49,601 nt of DNA, from assembly GCA_023423835.1 (NCBI GenBank), contig JAFAEW010000121.1, positions 1-49,601 of the forward strand, in the 5' to 3' direction. Numbering within the stretch: the stretch's first letter is position 1; every line of letters begins with the position of its first letter. A model generated the notes under the pieces. That model ran no database searches, was not told the origin of the DNA, and worked only from the letters and a program-made list of their open reading frames with translations. Shown piece by piece: positions 24,226 through 31,453 of the stretch. A program made the translations under genes and the position numbers. The stretch comes from Bacteroidota bacterium (GTDB taxonomy: Bacteria; Bacteroidota; Bacteroidia; Chitinophagales; Chitinophagaceae).

Positions 24226-25332
24226 ATGGTGCAAGCCGACAAAATAAAAGTGGCCCATGTTATCAGGGTTTTTAGTTATGGTGGAGCAGAAGTCCTGCTG
24301 CGGGAGTTTTTTGCACAGCGCGAATTTAAAGAAAACGTGATCTCCGATCTGTTTGTTTTAGACCATATAAAACTGGGATTAAAAGACGATGTAACCTCCA
24401 ATATCCGGTCATTTCATTACTATAAGATCACAACCTGGAGGTTTTTGTTTGAATACGGCAGGTTTCTTTCCGATATAAAAAAAGGCGGTTACGATGTGGT
24501 GCACATGCACTTACCGGTGGCCGGCTGGATGGGCGTACTCGCGAAGTTGTTTGCGCCAAAAACACGTTTCATTTACAGTGAACACAATCTCGTTAACCAT
24601 TACAGCCGCTACAATTATTATCTCAGTGGTTTGACTTACGGGTATTTTGACTCTGTAATCTTCGTGTCGGAGGAAGTTGGAGAAGTGATTCGCAAAATTC
24701 AGAAAAAAGGATTTTATTCCACAAAACATGCGGTAACTATTCTCAATGGTATTGATACCGCAAAGTTTCATAATCCTTCCGTAAACGGCTTGGAAGGAAG
24801 GAAACTTACGGTCGGACTGGTAGCCCGGTTCCGGCCGCAAAAGCGTGTGGATCGCTGGGTGGAAGTGGCAGCTGCGCTTCATCGAATCAATCCTGATATT
24901 CAGTTTCTCATGGTAGGAGATGGTCCTGATGATGAAATGCTTCGCCGGAAGATTTCTGAACTGAAGCTGGAAAATGTAATTCAATTGCCCGGAAAGTTAA
25001 ACGACACATTAGCAGTATATAAACAACTGGATGTATTTCTTCTCACGAGTGATTTTGAAGGATTGCCGCTGGCGTTACTCGAAGCGATGAGCTGCGGCTG
25101 CGTTCCCGTTGTAAGTAATGTAGGGGGAATCAAACAGCTTGATCTTCAGGGAATCGGGTACAAATTTGATGAATTTGATCCGGAGGAAATCGCAGGACGC
25201 ATCAATGAATATGCTCAGAATCATCAAAAATTATATACCGAAAAGAATAAGGCGAGGGAATTTGTGATACAGAATTATTCTCTTTCAAAACAGGTTAGCG
25301 AGATCATCGATCTGTATAAACAAGGTCGCTAG
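24226..25332 (+). CDS. Glycosyltransferase family 4
   Basis: A retaining glycosyltransferase of 368 residues with the GT-B fold: N-terminal acceptor domain (VIRVFSYGGAEVLLREFF, about 11-170) and C-terminal nucleotide-sugar domain with VGLVARFRPQKRVDRWVEVA, FLMVGDGPD and the EX7E motif (Glu278 and Glu286 in FEGLPLALLEAMSCG). It should add one sugar to the lipid-linked repeat in the cytoplasm; donor and linkage are unknown. It is the only recognisable glycosyltransferase in the locus, so the other transferases and the initiating phosphoglycosyltransferase must be elsewhere. A near-consensus -7 box (TTATTTTG, 24172-24179) lies before it and may give a separate promoter. Confidence 0.9.
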   Translation: MVQADKIKVAHVIRVFSYGGAEVLLREFFAQREFKENVISDLFVLDHIKLGLKDDVTSNIRSFHYYKITTWRFLFEYGRFLSDIKKGGYDVVHMHLPVAGWMGVLAKLFAPKTRFIYSEHNLVNHYSRYNYYLSGLTYGYFDSVIFVSEEVGEVIRKIQKKGFYSTKHAVTILNGIDTAKFHNPSVNGLEGRKLTVGLVARFRPQKRVDRWVEVAAALHRINPDIQFLMVGDGPDDEMLRRKISELKLENVIQLPGKLNDTLAVYKQLDVFLLTSDFEGLPLALLEAMSCGCVPVVSNVGGIKQLDLQGIGYKFDEFDPEEIAGRINEYAQNHQKLYTEKNKAREFVIQNYSLSKQVSEIIDLYKQGR

Positions 25333-25360
25333 ACCTCCGGTACTTAAAAACGTCAAGATT

Positions 25361-26608
25361 ATGCGTAATTGGAACGGCTGGTGGATGATCGCTATTATCA
25401 TGCTGATCATTGATTTCTATGTTTTTCTGACCATAAGATCGGTTTCGCAAAACAGCAGTGAAAAAATCAGGATCTCGATTTTTAGTTTGTACTGGATCAT
25501 TTCTGCCGGCGCTTTATGTACCATCATCTTTTTTCCCTACATAAAGTATTTTCAGACTCATATCGTTGCGAGGAATTATGTTTTCACGATCATCGTTGCT
25601 TTATTTTTTGCGAAAGTAATTGCGGCTTTATTTTTCCTGGTCGATGATCTCCGTCGCGGACTTTTGTGGTTGATGGCGTTGGTTTTTCCGCAAACGGGTG
25701 TCGATTTTGTAAGCCAGGGCAAAAGCCTTTCCCGTTCAGCCTTCTTAAGCTGGTTGGGCCTCGCAGCGGGCACGGGATTATTTGGCAGCCTCCTTTACGG
25801 ATTTTCCAACAAATACAATTATACGGTCAGAACCATTCGACTGAAGTTTTCCAATCTTCCGGCTGCTTTCAGGGGATTAAAGATCGTTCAGGTAAGCGAT
25901 ATCCATAGCGGAAGTTTTACCGATAAGGAAGCGGTCAGTCGTGGCGTGGACCTTATAATGGCCCAGAACGGAGATCTGATATTGTTTACCGGTGATCTGG
26001 TAAATGATAAAGCGGAGGAGATGGAAAATTATATGGACGTCTTTAGCCGTTTTCGTGCGCCCCTCGGAGTTTTCAGCACTTTGGGAAATCATGATTACGG
26101 TGATTACGCCGCCTGGCCGAGCAAACAAGCCAAGGCCGAAAATCTGGAGCGCCTGATAAAACTCGAGGCAAAACTCGGATGGAAATTATTGATGAATGAG
26201 CACGTGGTACTGGAGAAAGATGGTCAGCAAATTGCCCTGCTTGGCGTGGAAAACTGGAGCGCATTCGGAAACTTCCCAAAATACGGAAAACTGAACGAGG
26301 CTTATGCGGGAACGGAGAAATATCCGTTCAAAATTCTGATGAGCCACGATCCCAGTCATTGGGATGCGCAGATCAGGCCCGAATATCCCGACATCGATCT
26401 CACTTTGTCCGGACATACACATGGGATGCAGTTTGGCGTAGAAAATCCATATTTCAGGTGGAGTCCTGTTCAGTGGTTTTATAAGGAATGGGCTGGATTG
26501 TACCGCGAGGGAAGACAGGTATTGTATGTAAACCGCGGATATGGATTTATCGGCTATCCCGGCCGGGTAGGAATATTGCCCGAAATTACGGTGATAGAAT
26601 TGACATAA
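25361..26608 (+). CDS. Membrane-anchored metallophosphoesterase
   Basis: A 415-residue protein with four hydrophobic segments in the first 150 residues, then a calcineurin-like metallophosphoesterase domain. The metal-binding motifs appear in order: DIHSG (about 179), GDLVND (about 211), GNHDYGD (about 246), SHDP (about 327) and GHTHGMQFG (about 351). Such YkuE/YaeI-like enzymes hydrolyse phosphodiesters or phospholipid-derived substrates; the substrate here is unknown. It follows the glycosyltransferase by 28 bp and could be the last gene of the polysaccharide locus, but similar genes occur widely, so the link is weak. Four N-terminal helices are more than the single one found in many homologues. 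Confidence 0.88.
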   Translation: MRNWNGWWMIAIIMLIIDFYVFLTIRSVSQNSSEKIRISIFSLYWIISAGALCTIIFFPYIKYFQTHIVARNYVFTIIVALFFAKVIAALFFLVDDLRRGLLWLMALVFPQTGVDFVSQGKSLSRSAFLSWLGLAAGTGLFGSLLYGFSNKYNYTVRTIRLKFSNLPAAFRGLKIVQVSDIHSGSFTDKEAVSRGVDLIMAQNGDLILFTGDLVNDKAEEMENYMDVFSRFRAPLGVFSTLGNHDYGDYAAWPSKQAKAENLERLIKLEAKLGWKLLMNEHVVLEKDGQQIALLGVENWSAFGNFPKYGKLNEAYAGTEKYPFKILMSHDPSHWDAQIRPEYPDIDLTLSGHTHGMQFGVENPYFRWSPVQWFYKEWAGLYREGRQVLYVNRGYGFIGYPGRVGILPEITVIELT

Positions 26609-26610
26609 AA

Positions 26611-26643
26611 CCGGGTAGAGAAAAACATCGCATCTCTACCCGG
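26611..26643 (-). terminator. Hairpin between convergent mpe and ssb
   Basis: Perfect 10-bp stem CCGGGTAGAG/CTCTACCCGG with a 13-nt loop. Read on the minus strand it is followed by TTTT, which suits ssb; on the plus strand there is no T-run, so it is at best a weak terminator for the metallophosphoesterase gene. Confidence 0.65.
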
Positions 26644-26657
26644 CATTTCGGCTTTGC

Positions 26658-27011
26658 TTATTCCTGCACGGCTGCCATCTTCGAATTCAACAACAGCAAT
26701 TCGCTTATCTGCACTTCGGTGATGTATTTTTTCACACCGTCTTTATCGTTATAATTGCGGCTTACAAGTTTACCTTCTACCACAACCTCTGATCCTTTGT
26801 CGAGAAACTTTTCGGCTATATCTGCTACTTTCCCCCAGGCAACGATCCGGTGCCATTGCGTTTCCACAACCTTTTCTCCTTTGGCATTTCGATAGGTTTC
26901 ACTTGTGGCGATGTTGAAGCTTGCGAGCTTTTTACCGTTTTCGGTATTGCGGATTTCAGGTTTTCCACCTAAATTTCCGATGAGCTGAACTTTGTTTTTA
27001 ATTGCGTACAT
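26658..27011 (-). CDS. ssb: Single-stranded DNA-binding protein, short form
   Basis: An OB-fold SSB of 117 residues: KNKVQLIGNLGGKPEIR opens strand 1 and TQWHRIVAWGKVADIAEKFLDKG is the conserved centre. The C-terminus stops at LLNSKMAAVQE straight after the OB fold. There is no disordered linker and no acidic DDIPF-type tip, which in housekeeping SSB recruits repair and replication proteins. This is probably a secondary SSB that coats single-stranded DNA without partner recruitment, and a full-length copy would be expected elsewhere. It is divergent from the zinc-ribbon gene across a gap that holds two overlapping palindromes. Confidence 0.9.
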   Translation of the reverse strand: MYAIKNKVQLIGNLGGKPEIRNTENGKKLASFNIATSETYRNAKGEKVVETQWHRIVAWGKVADIAEKFLDKGSEVVVEGKLVSRNYNDKDGVKKYITEVQISELLLLNSKMAAVQE

Positions 27012-27135
27012 AGTGGTAAGTTTTTTGTCCCTGCGGACGGTTTTAAAATTTTTTATTTCATTTGACCGGCGCCCAAATCAACGAGACAAATATCGATTCG
27101 ACAAAAACGATTACCCGGCTTTTAAATCCTTGCTT

Positions 27136-27157
27136 ACGGATATATCCGTTTGCAAAC
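27136..27157. promoter_or_regulatory. Overlapping palindromes between ssb and zinc-ribbon gene
   Basis: ACGGATATATCCGT (27136-27149) is a perfect 14-bp palindrome and GTTTGCAAAC (27148-27157) a perfect 10-bp palindrome sharing its end. Placed between two divergent genes, they could be operators. The bound protein is unknown. Confidence 0.4.
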
Positions 27158-27204
27158 GCTTACATTTTGGAAAATTGCTTTAATTTACAATCAACTCTAC
27201 AACC

Positions 27205-27585
27205 ATGACGAACAATAAATCAACCAGTACTTGTTTGGCCTGCCAGAAACCCCTGAGGGGCAGATCCGATAAAAAATTTTGCAATGATTATTGCAGAAAT
27301 TCGTACAACAATCAGCTTAAAGGCGTAGTAAACAATACGATGAGAAACATCAACCATGCACTTGGAAAGAACCGCAGGATACTTGAATCTTTCATCCCGG
27401 CTGCTGAAAAAATGGGAAAGGTGTCAAGGGATAAACTGTCTGAAAAGGGCTTTAATTTCAAATACATCACCCATATATACACAAATAAGGCAGGAAATAA
27501 TTACTATTTCTGCTATGACTATGGATACCTGCCGCTGGAAAACGATTGGTATCTGATCGTCAAAAGGAAAGATAGCAATAACTGA
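27205..27585 (+). CDS. Small protein with N-terminal zinc ribbon
   Basis: A 126-residue protein with four cysteines placed as a zinc-binding knuckle: Cys10 and Cys13 (CLAC), Cys26 and Cys30 (CNDYC). A basic helical stretch follows (SYNNQLKGVVNNTMRNINHALGKNRRILE), then a small alpha/beta region ending in NDWYLIVKRK. A basic protein with a zinc knuckle suggests nucleic-acid or ribosome contact, which is inference. I do not recognise a named family, but the start and length look intact and codon use matches the neighbours. It is divergent from ssb and convergent with tatA, with 37 bp between the ends and no terminator visible. Confidence 0.75.
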   Translation: MTNNKSTSTCLACQKPLRGRSDKKFCNDYCRNSYNNQLKGVVNNTMRNINHALGKNRRILESFIPAAEKMGKVSRDKLSEKGFNFKYITHIYTNKAGNNYYFCYDYGYLPLENDWYLIVKRKDSNN

Positions 27586-27622
27586 AGGCTTGCTTGTTTA
27601 AGGAAATCCGAACCGAGGAAGC

Positions 27623-27865
27623 TTATTCGATCGGTTTATTGGAAACAGCAGCAGAAGATGTTGTTGAAGCAGCTGAAGCAGTGGTGGTTCTGTCTTTTTC
27701 CGTCATTCCTGATTCCAGTTCCTTTTTCACATTATCTTTCGCGTCATTGAATTCCCGGATGCCTTTTCCCAGTCCACGCATAAAATCAGGAATTTTCTTA
27801 GCGCCGAATAGTACCAGGATCACAACCGCAATTAATAATATTTCCTGAAATCCAAGATTGCCCAT
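27623..27865 (-). CDS. tatA: Twin-arginine translocase subunit TatA/TatE
   Basis: Forms the protein-conducting part of the Tat pathway, which exports folded proteins across the inner membrane. The 80-residue product has the TatA plan: membrane helix at about 6-20 (FQEILLIAVVILVLF), the FGAKKIPD hinge, an amphipathic helix (FMRGLGKGIREFNDA) and a polar, Ser/Thr/Ala-rich tail. No tatC lies beside it. The gene is upstream of, and divergent from, nusB across 177 bp of AT-rich DNA. Confidence 0.93.
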   Translation of the reverse strand: MGNLGFQEILLIAVVILVLFGAKKIPDFMRGLGKGIREFNDAKDNVKKELESGMTEKDRTTTASAASTTSSAAVSNKPIE

Positions 27866-28006
27866 AACATTAAATTTAGAGTGTAAAATTATTGAGAAAA
27901 AAATGAAATCCCGGTTTCATTTTTCAAAAATTAACAATAACCAACCCGTCTCCTCAAATTGCAAATAAGCTAACAATATTTTACCAGTGATACGTGAGTG
28001 AAATGC

Positions 28007-28014
28007 TATCTTTG
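28007..28014 (+). promoter_or_regulatory. TAnnTTTG -7 element before nusB
   Basis: TATCTTTG followed by C is a full consensus match. With a start site near 28020, the leader to ATG 28043 is about 23 nt. An in-frame ATG at 27998 lies upstream of this element and so is not used from this promoter. Confidence 0.55.
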
Positions 28015-28042
28015 CGCCTCAAAAAAACGTTCTTTCTTTACA

Positions 28043-28969
28043 ATGATCAGCAGACGAAATATACGTGTTAAGGTGATGCAGGAGCTATATGCCTGCCAGA
28101 CAGACGAGAACAGAACAGGAAAATCCGATCCTGTAAAAAACCTTCAAAAGCAGTTAACCCAGTGTAAACAGCTTTTTATTTATCTTCTACATTGCATCGT
28201 TGAAGTGGCAAGATATGCGGAAACCGATGCAAGGATCCGCTCTTCTAAAAATCTTCCGTCAGCCGAAGATCTGAACGTAAATACCCGGATCGCCGGTAAC
28301 CAGGTGTTATGGAAAATTCTTGAATCCTCTTCCTTCAAACGGGAAACCGCGGGAACCATGAATTTTGAGGAGACAGCCGATCAGATAAAGCGCCTCTACA
28401 ATAAGCTTAAAGTATCGGAACAATACCAAAATTACATTGCACTGAATAGCCGGGAAAAGAAATCGGAAAAAGACATTCTCGTTTTTATTTTTTCGGAGCT
28501 CATGCTGCCGGATGAACCGTTTATCAACCATATTGAAGATCATTTTTCAAACTGGGACGATGACGCTGAAATGATGGACCAGCTTATGATGAGTTATCTG
28601 CAGAAACCGGAAACCTTCAACCTCTCTGATCTCATCGGCGATGAAAAAACCAGGTTCGCCAAAGAGCTTCTGATGACTACCCTTTCGAAAGGCGATTATG
28701 CAGTGGAATTGATCAAGCCAAAATTAAAAAACTGGGATTCAGATCGTATTGCGGTTCTCGACATGATTTTAATGCAGATGGGCGTATGCGAATTTTTGTA
28801 TTTTGAAACCATCCCGCCGAAGGTGACCATCAATGAATACATTGACATTGCCAAGGAGTACAGCACCGAGCAAAGCGGTCATTTTATCAACGGCATTTTA
28901 GATACGATTCACAAAGAGCTGTTGCAGCAAAACAAGATCAACAAGATAGATTTTAAACAGAAGGCTTAA
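28043..28969 (+). CDS. nusB: Transcription antitermination factor NusB
   Basis: Binds boxA RNA with NusE (S10) in transcription antitermination of rRNA operons. The product is 308 residues, about twice the E. coli length, as is usual in Bacteroidota: an N-terminal extension (SRRNIRVKVMQELYA, then about 150 extra helical residues) precedes the NusB fold at the C-terminus, where LLMTTLSKGDYAVELIKPKLKNWDSDRIAVLDMILMQMGVCE and the EFLYFETIPPKVTINEYIDIAKEYST segment are recognisable. I chose ATG 28043 from the promoter position and family N-terminus MISRRNIRVKV. It heads an operon with the DUF1573 and yajC genes, the order common in this phylum. Confidence 0.92.
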   Translation: MISRRNIRVKVMQELYACQTDENRTGKSDPVKNLQKQLTQCKQLFIYLLHCIVEVARYAETDARIRSSKNLPSAEDLNVNTRIAGNQVLWKILESSSFKRETAGTMNFEETADQIKRLYNKLKVSEQYQNYIALNSREKKSEKDILVFIFSELMLPDEPFINHIEDHFSNWDDDAEMMDQLMMSYLQKPETFNLSDLIGDEKTRFAKELLMTTLSKGDYAVELIKPKLKNWDSDRIAVLDMILMQMGVCEFLYFETIPPKVTINEYIDIAKEYSTEQSGHFINGILDTIHKELLQQNKINKIDFKQKA

Positions 28970-28979
28970 AGGTTTTTCC

Positions 28980-28987
28980 TAAATTTG
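28980..28987 (+). promoter_or_regulatory. TAnnTTTG -7 element before the DUF1573 gene
   Basis: TAAATTTG, full match, 13 nt before the ATG at 29001. It could give a second start in the nusB operon, with a very short leader. Confidence 0.45.
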
Positions 28988-29000
28988 TATTTTCTGAACC

Positions 29001-29450
29001 ATGAATAAATTCTTAATCGTTTTTGCAATTGCCTCTTTCTCTGTTTTTGCCGCATGCAGCAACCGGGCCGAATCCGCTTCAACAAACAATAGTCCGTTGT
29101 CGGATAGTGCAAATTTCACATCCGTTCGTTGGACCGATTCTGTCATCAATTTCGGACAACATAAAAAAGGGGAGGAAGTTCAGATAAAGTACACTTGTGA
29201 AAATACCGGAACCAAACCGCTTTTTATCATTTCAGCCCGCCCGAGTTGCGGCTGTACGGTAGCGGATTATACGGAAGAAGCGATCGCACCGGGAAAAACG
29301 GGTGAAATTGTGGCGATTTACGACAGCAATCACGGGGCGGCAGGAGAGGTAAGAAAGACGATTTCCGTGGTGACCAATACCGTTAATCCATCGCCGAAAC
29401 TCGTTTTCTACGGCACCATTGTGGATGCTGCCCAAAAGGAATTGCAATGA
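29001..29450 (+). CDS. DUF1573-domain lipoprotein
   Basis: A 149-residue predicted lipoprotein: signal peptide ending in FAACSN with Cys19 as the lipidated residue. A DUF1573 domain (about 45-145) follows, recognised by VINFGQHKKGEEVQIKYTCENTGTKPL and then ARPSCGCTVADY. This Ig-like, beta-rich domain is very common in Bacteroidota and related to ASPM/SPD-2/Hydin (ASH) modules; the molecular role is unknown. Position between nusB and yajC is conserved in the phylum. A start of its own may be provided by the element at 28980. Confidence 0.9.
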   Translation: MNKFLIVFAIASFSVFAACSNRAESASTNNSPLSDSANFTSVRWTDSVINFGQHKKGEEVQIKYTCENTGTKPLFIISARPSCGCTVADYTEEAIAPGKTGEIVAIYDSNHGAAGEVRKTISVVTNTVNPSPKLVFYGTIVDAAQKELQ

Positions 29451-29489
29451 TATTTCCTCAAATAAATTAAAAATCTCAAAACAAGCAAT

Positions 29490-29843
29490 ATGTATCTCAA
29501 TTCAATTTTATTAATGGCGCCGCCATCGGGAAGTGGGGCAGAACAAAGTCCGCTACCAACCTTTTTAATGATGGGAGCCATCATTTTGGTTTTTTGGTTA
29601 TTCATGATCCGTCCACAGGCAAAAAAGGCCAAAGATCAAAAGAAATATATCGAAAATCTGCAGAAAGGCGACCGCGTCGTAACCATTGCTGGTATTCACG
29701 GTACCATCAATAAGGTGAATGAAGATGGGACCATTCAACTGGAAGTTAGTCCGGGTTCATATATGAAGCTCGAAAAATCGGCCATCAGCCTCGAATGGAG
29801 CAACAACCTCAATAAAGCAAATACCGGAACAGAAAAGAAATAG
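29490..29843 (+). CDS. yajC: Preprotein translocase subunit YajC
   Basis: Auxiliary component of the Sec holotranslocon (with SecDF), in the inner membrane. The 117-residue product has one membrane helix (about 24-40, FLMMGAIILVFWLFMI) followed by the family signature RPQAKKAKDQKKYIENLQKGDRVVTIAGIHG, then IQLEVSPGSYMKLEKSAIS. It is 39 bp after the DUF1573 gene. In many Bacteroidota a YbbR-like gene and coaE follow; here a gap and genes on the opposite strand come next, so the operon ends. Confidence 0.95.
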   Translation: MYLNSILLMAPPSGSGAEQSPLPTFLMMGAIILVFWLFMIRPQAKKAKDQKKYIENLQKGDRVVTIAGIHGTINKVNEDGTIQLEVSPGSYMKLEKSAISLEWSNNLNKANTGTEKK

Positions 29844-30039
29844 AATCCAGATAGCATCATCACAGAGACACATCGCTATAACTGCCTTGTGTCTTTGTTG
29901 TTTTTGGATGGGAAACGATTTTGAAATCCAATCCCGGTCAGATAACTGTCTTCAAAATTGTGGGGCCGACAGAAACGAAAGAAGGCAACCTGCAGGAAAA
30001 ACGGGTTTATATTTCGACCCTCAAATAGCGATAGTGCAG
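29844..30039. other. 196-bp gap with weak terminator-like hairpin
   Basis: AGACACA (29866-29872) pairs with TGTGTCT (29888-29894), and T-rich sequence TTGTTGTTTTT follows, so it may end the yajC transcript. The remaining sequence shows no gene. Confidence 0.35.
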
Positions 30040-31422
30040 CTAATTTTTTTCAACAGACTCAATAATATCCTTCAAAAATCCATTCACATCAAAAGATTTA
30101 TCGAGTGTAAGGCCGAGTCGCACGACTACCAGTTTTTTTGAAGGGATGATGAATATGCCTTGTTCCCCGAACCCGTCGCAATAAAAAAGATCGGACGGCA
30201 CATCCTTAAAAACCCTTTCCTTCGGATTGGTTTCTGAAAATCCATTTAACCAAAACTGGTATCCGTAATTCTGAAGTTTGTTCGCTGCCGGGGCTTTGGT
30301 AGTTTCATTTACCCAATTTTCAGGCAATATTCTTTCGCCCTGCCAAATTCCATTATTCAAATAGAGTAAGCCAAATCTTGCATAATCTTTGGCTGTAGCC
30401 ATAATGTAGGACGAGCCCACATAGGTTCCGTTTGCATCAGGCTCGAGCAGCGTATTATACATTCCGATCCTGTAAAACAAAGAAGTATATGGAAAGGCCG
30501 CATAGTTTTTTTCGCCTACGGTGTTGCGGATGATTTTAGAAAGAATATTTGAATTGCCGCTTGAATAATTGAAAACAGTTCCGGGCTGATGGGCGAGTGG
30601 AAGCGAGGCGGTGTATCCGCCCATGTCGGCTTTCTTATGCAGCATATCCGTTACATCACTCGACTTCGTATAGTTTTCTTCAAAATCCAATCCGCTCATT
30701 TGCTGGAGCAGATCTTTAATGGTGATGGTATGTCTCGGATCGGCTGGATCCTTCCAAAAGGCCACCGGAGCCGGTTCATTAATATTTAATTTTCCTTCTT
30801 TTTCCAGTATCCCGATTTGAGCTGCGGTGGTGCTTTTTGCCATCGACCAGCCATACATCTTCGTGTATTCATTGAAACCCGGCGCATATTTTTCTGCTAT
30901 CAATTCCCCATTATACAAAACGACCACCGCTCTGGTTCGCTGTTGCTTATCCGGATTGGGCTCGGTGAAAGCTGTATTGATCGCTTCAGACAGACGGGAA
31001 TAATCAACACCGCTGAAAACTGAATCCTTCATTTTATTGCCTTCCGGGAAAAACAATTTGCTTTGATCAATAGAAGGCGGCGGGGGAATATTAAATTGCT
31101 GTGCTCTCGTTTCTTCCTCCGGAATTTCATTAATCAGGGTGCAGCCAAGCTTATCCCGGTAGATCGCCTTTTTAACGGCAAATCCGAGAATTGATCCGGT
31201 TACCGTTTTTGCTTCTGTATCGACTTTATAGCTGACGATCGGAAACGGAAATCCCCCCAATTCATCCTTATCAACACTTGCTTCATCCCTGCCCGACACA
31301 AACATACAACTGCATTTCTGCTTTGCACCAAAACCGGATATGATGGGAAATGACACCCATGCATAGTAAATTCCCCCGGTTGCAACTACGGCCGCCAGCC
31401 CGATAAGAATTGTGGAAATCAT
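30040..31422 (-). CDS. Serine hydrolase (class C beta-lactamase-like)
   Basis: A 460-residue membrane-anchored or exported protein of the beta-lactamase/penicillin-binding superfamily (AmpC-like fold). The N-terminus has one hydrophobic helix (ISTILIGLAAVVATGGIYYAW). The nucleophile motif is SMAK (Ser193, Lys196) in YGWSMAKSTTA, the second motif is Tyr286 in FNYSSGN, and CDGFGEQGIFI stands where the HxG/KTG strand lies. These proteins are often esterases or peptidases, not true beta-lactamases, and resistance cannot be claimed. I chose ATG 31422, 31 bp after the permease stop; an in-frame ATG at 31467 would overlap that gene by 14 bp. Confidence 0.85.
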   Translation of the reverse strand: MISTILIGLAAVVATGGIYYAWVSFPIISGFGAKQKCSCMFVSGRDEASVDKDELGGFPFPIVSYKVDTEAKTVTGSILGFAVKKAIYRDKLGCTLINEIPEEETRAQQFNIPPPPSIDQSKLFFPEGNKMKDSVFSGVDYSRLSEAINTAFTEPNPDKQQRTRAVVVLYNGELIAEKYAPGFNEYTKMYGWSMAKSTTAAQIGILEKEGKLNINEPAPVAFWKDPADPRHTITIKDLLQQMSGLDFEENYTKSSDVTDMLHKKADMGGYTASLPLAHQPGTVFNYSSGNSNILSKIIRNTVGEKNYAAFPYTSLFYRIGMYNTLLEPDANGTYVGSSYIMATAKDYARFGLLYLNNGIWQGERILPENWVNETTKAPAANKLQNYGYQFWLNGFSETNPKERVFKDVPSDLFYCDGFGEQGIFIIPSKKLVVVRLGLTLDKSFDVNGFLKDIIESVEKN

Positions 31423-31453
31423 CTTTTTCAATCCCTGGATTTTTACATTGTAA

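Noticed and set aside
13873..26608. Horizontally acquired island
   Set aside because: Base composition looks like the flanks and there are no mobile genes, attachment repeats or tRNA borders.
27998..28042. Longer start for nusB
   Set aside because: The -7 element at 28007-28014 lies inside it, and the family N-terminus begins at 28043.
30040..31422. Antibiotic-resistance beta-lactamase
   Set aside because: The fold is shared with many esterases and peptidases; the motifs SMAK and YSS do not by themselves show lactam hydrolysis.
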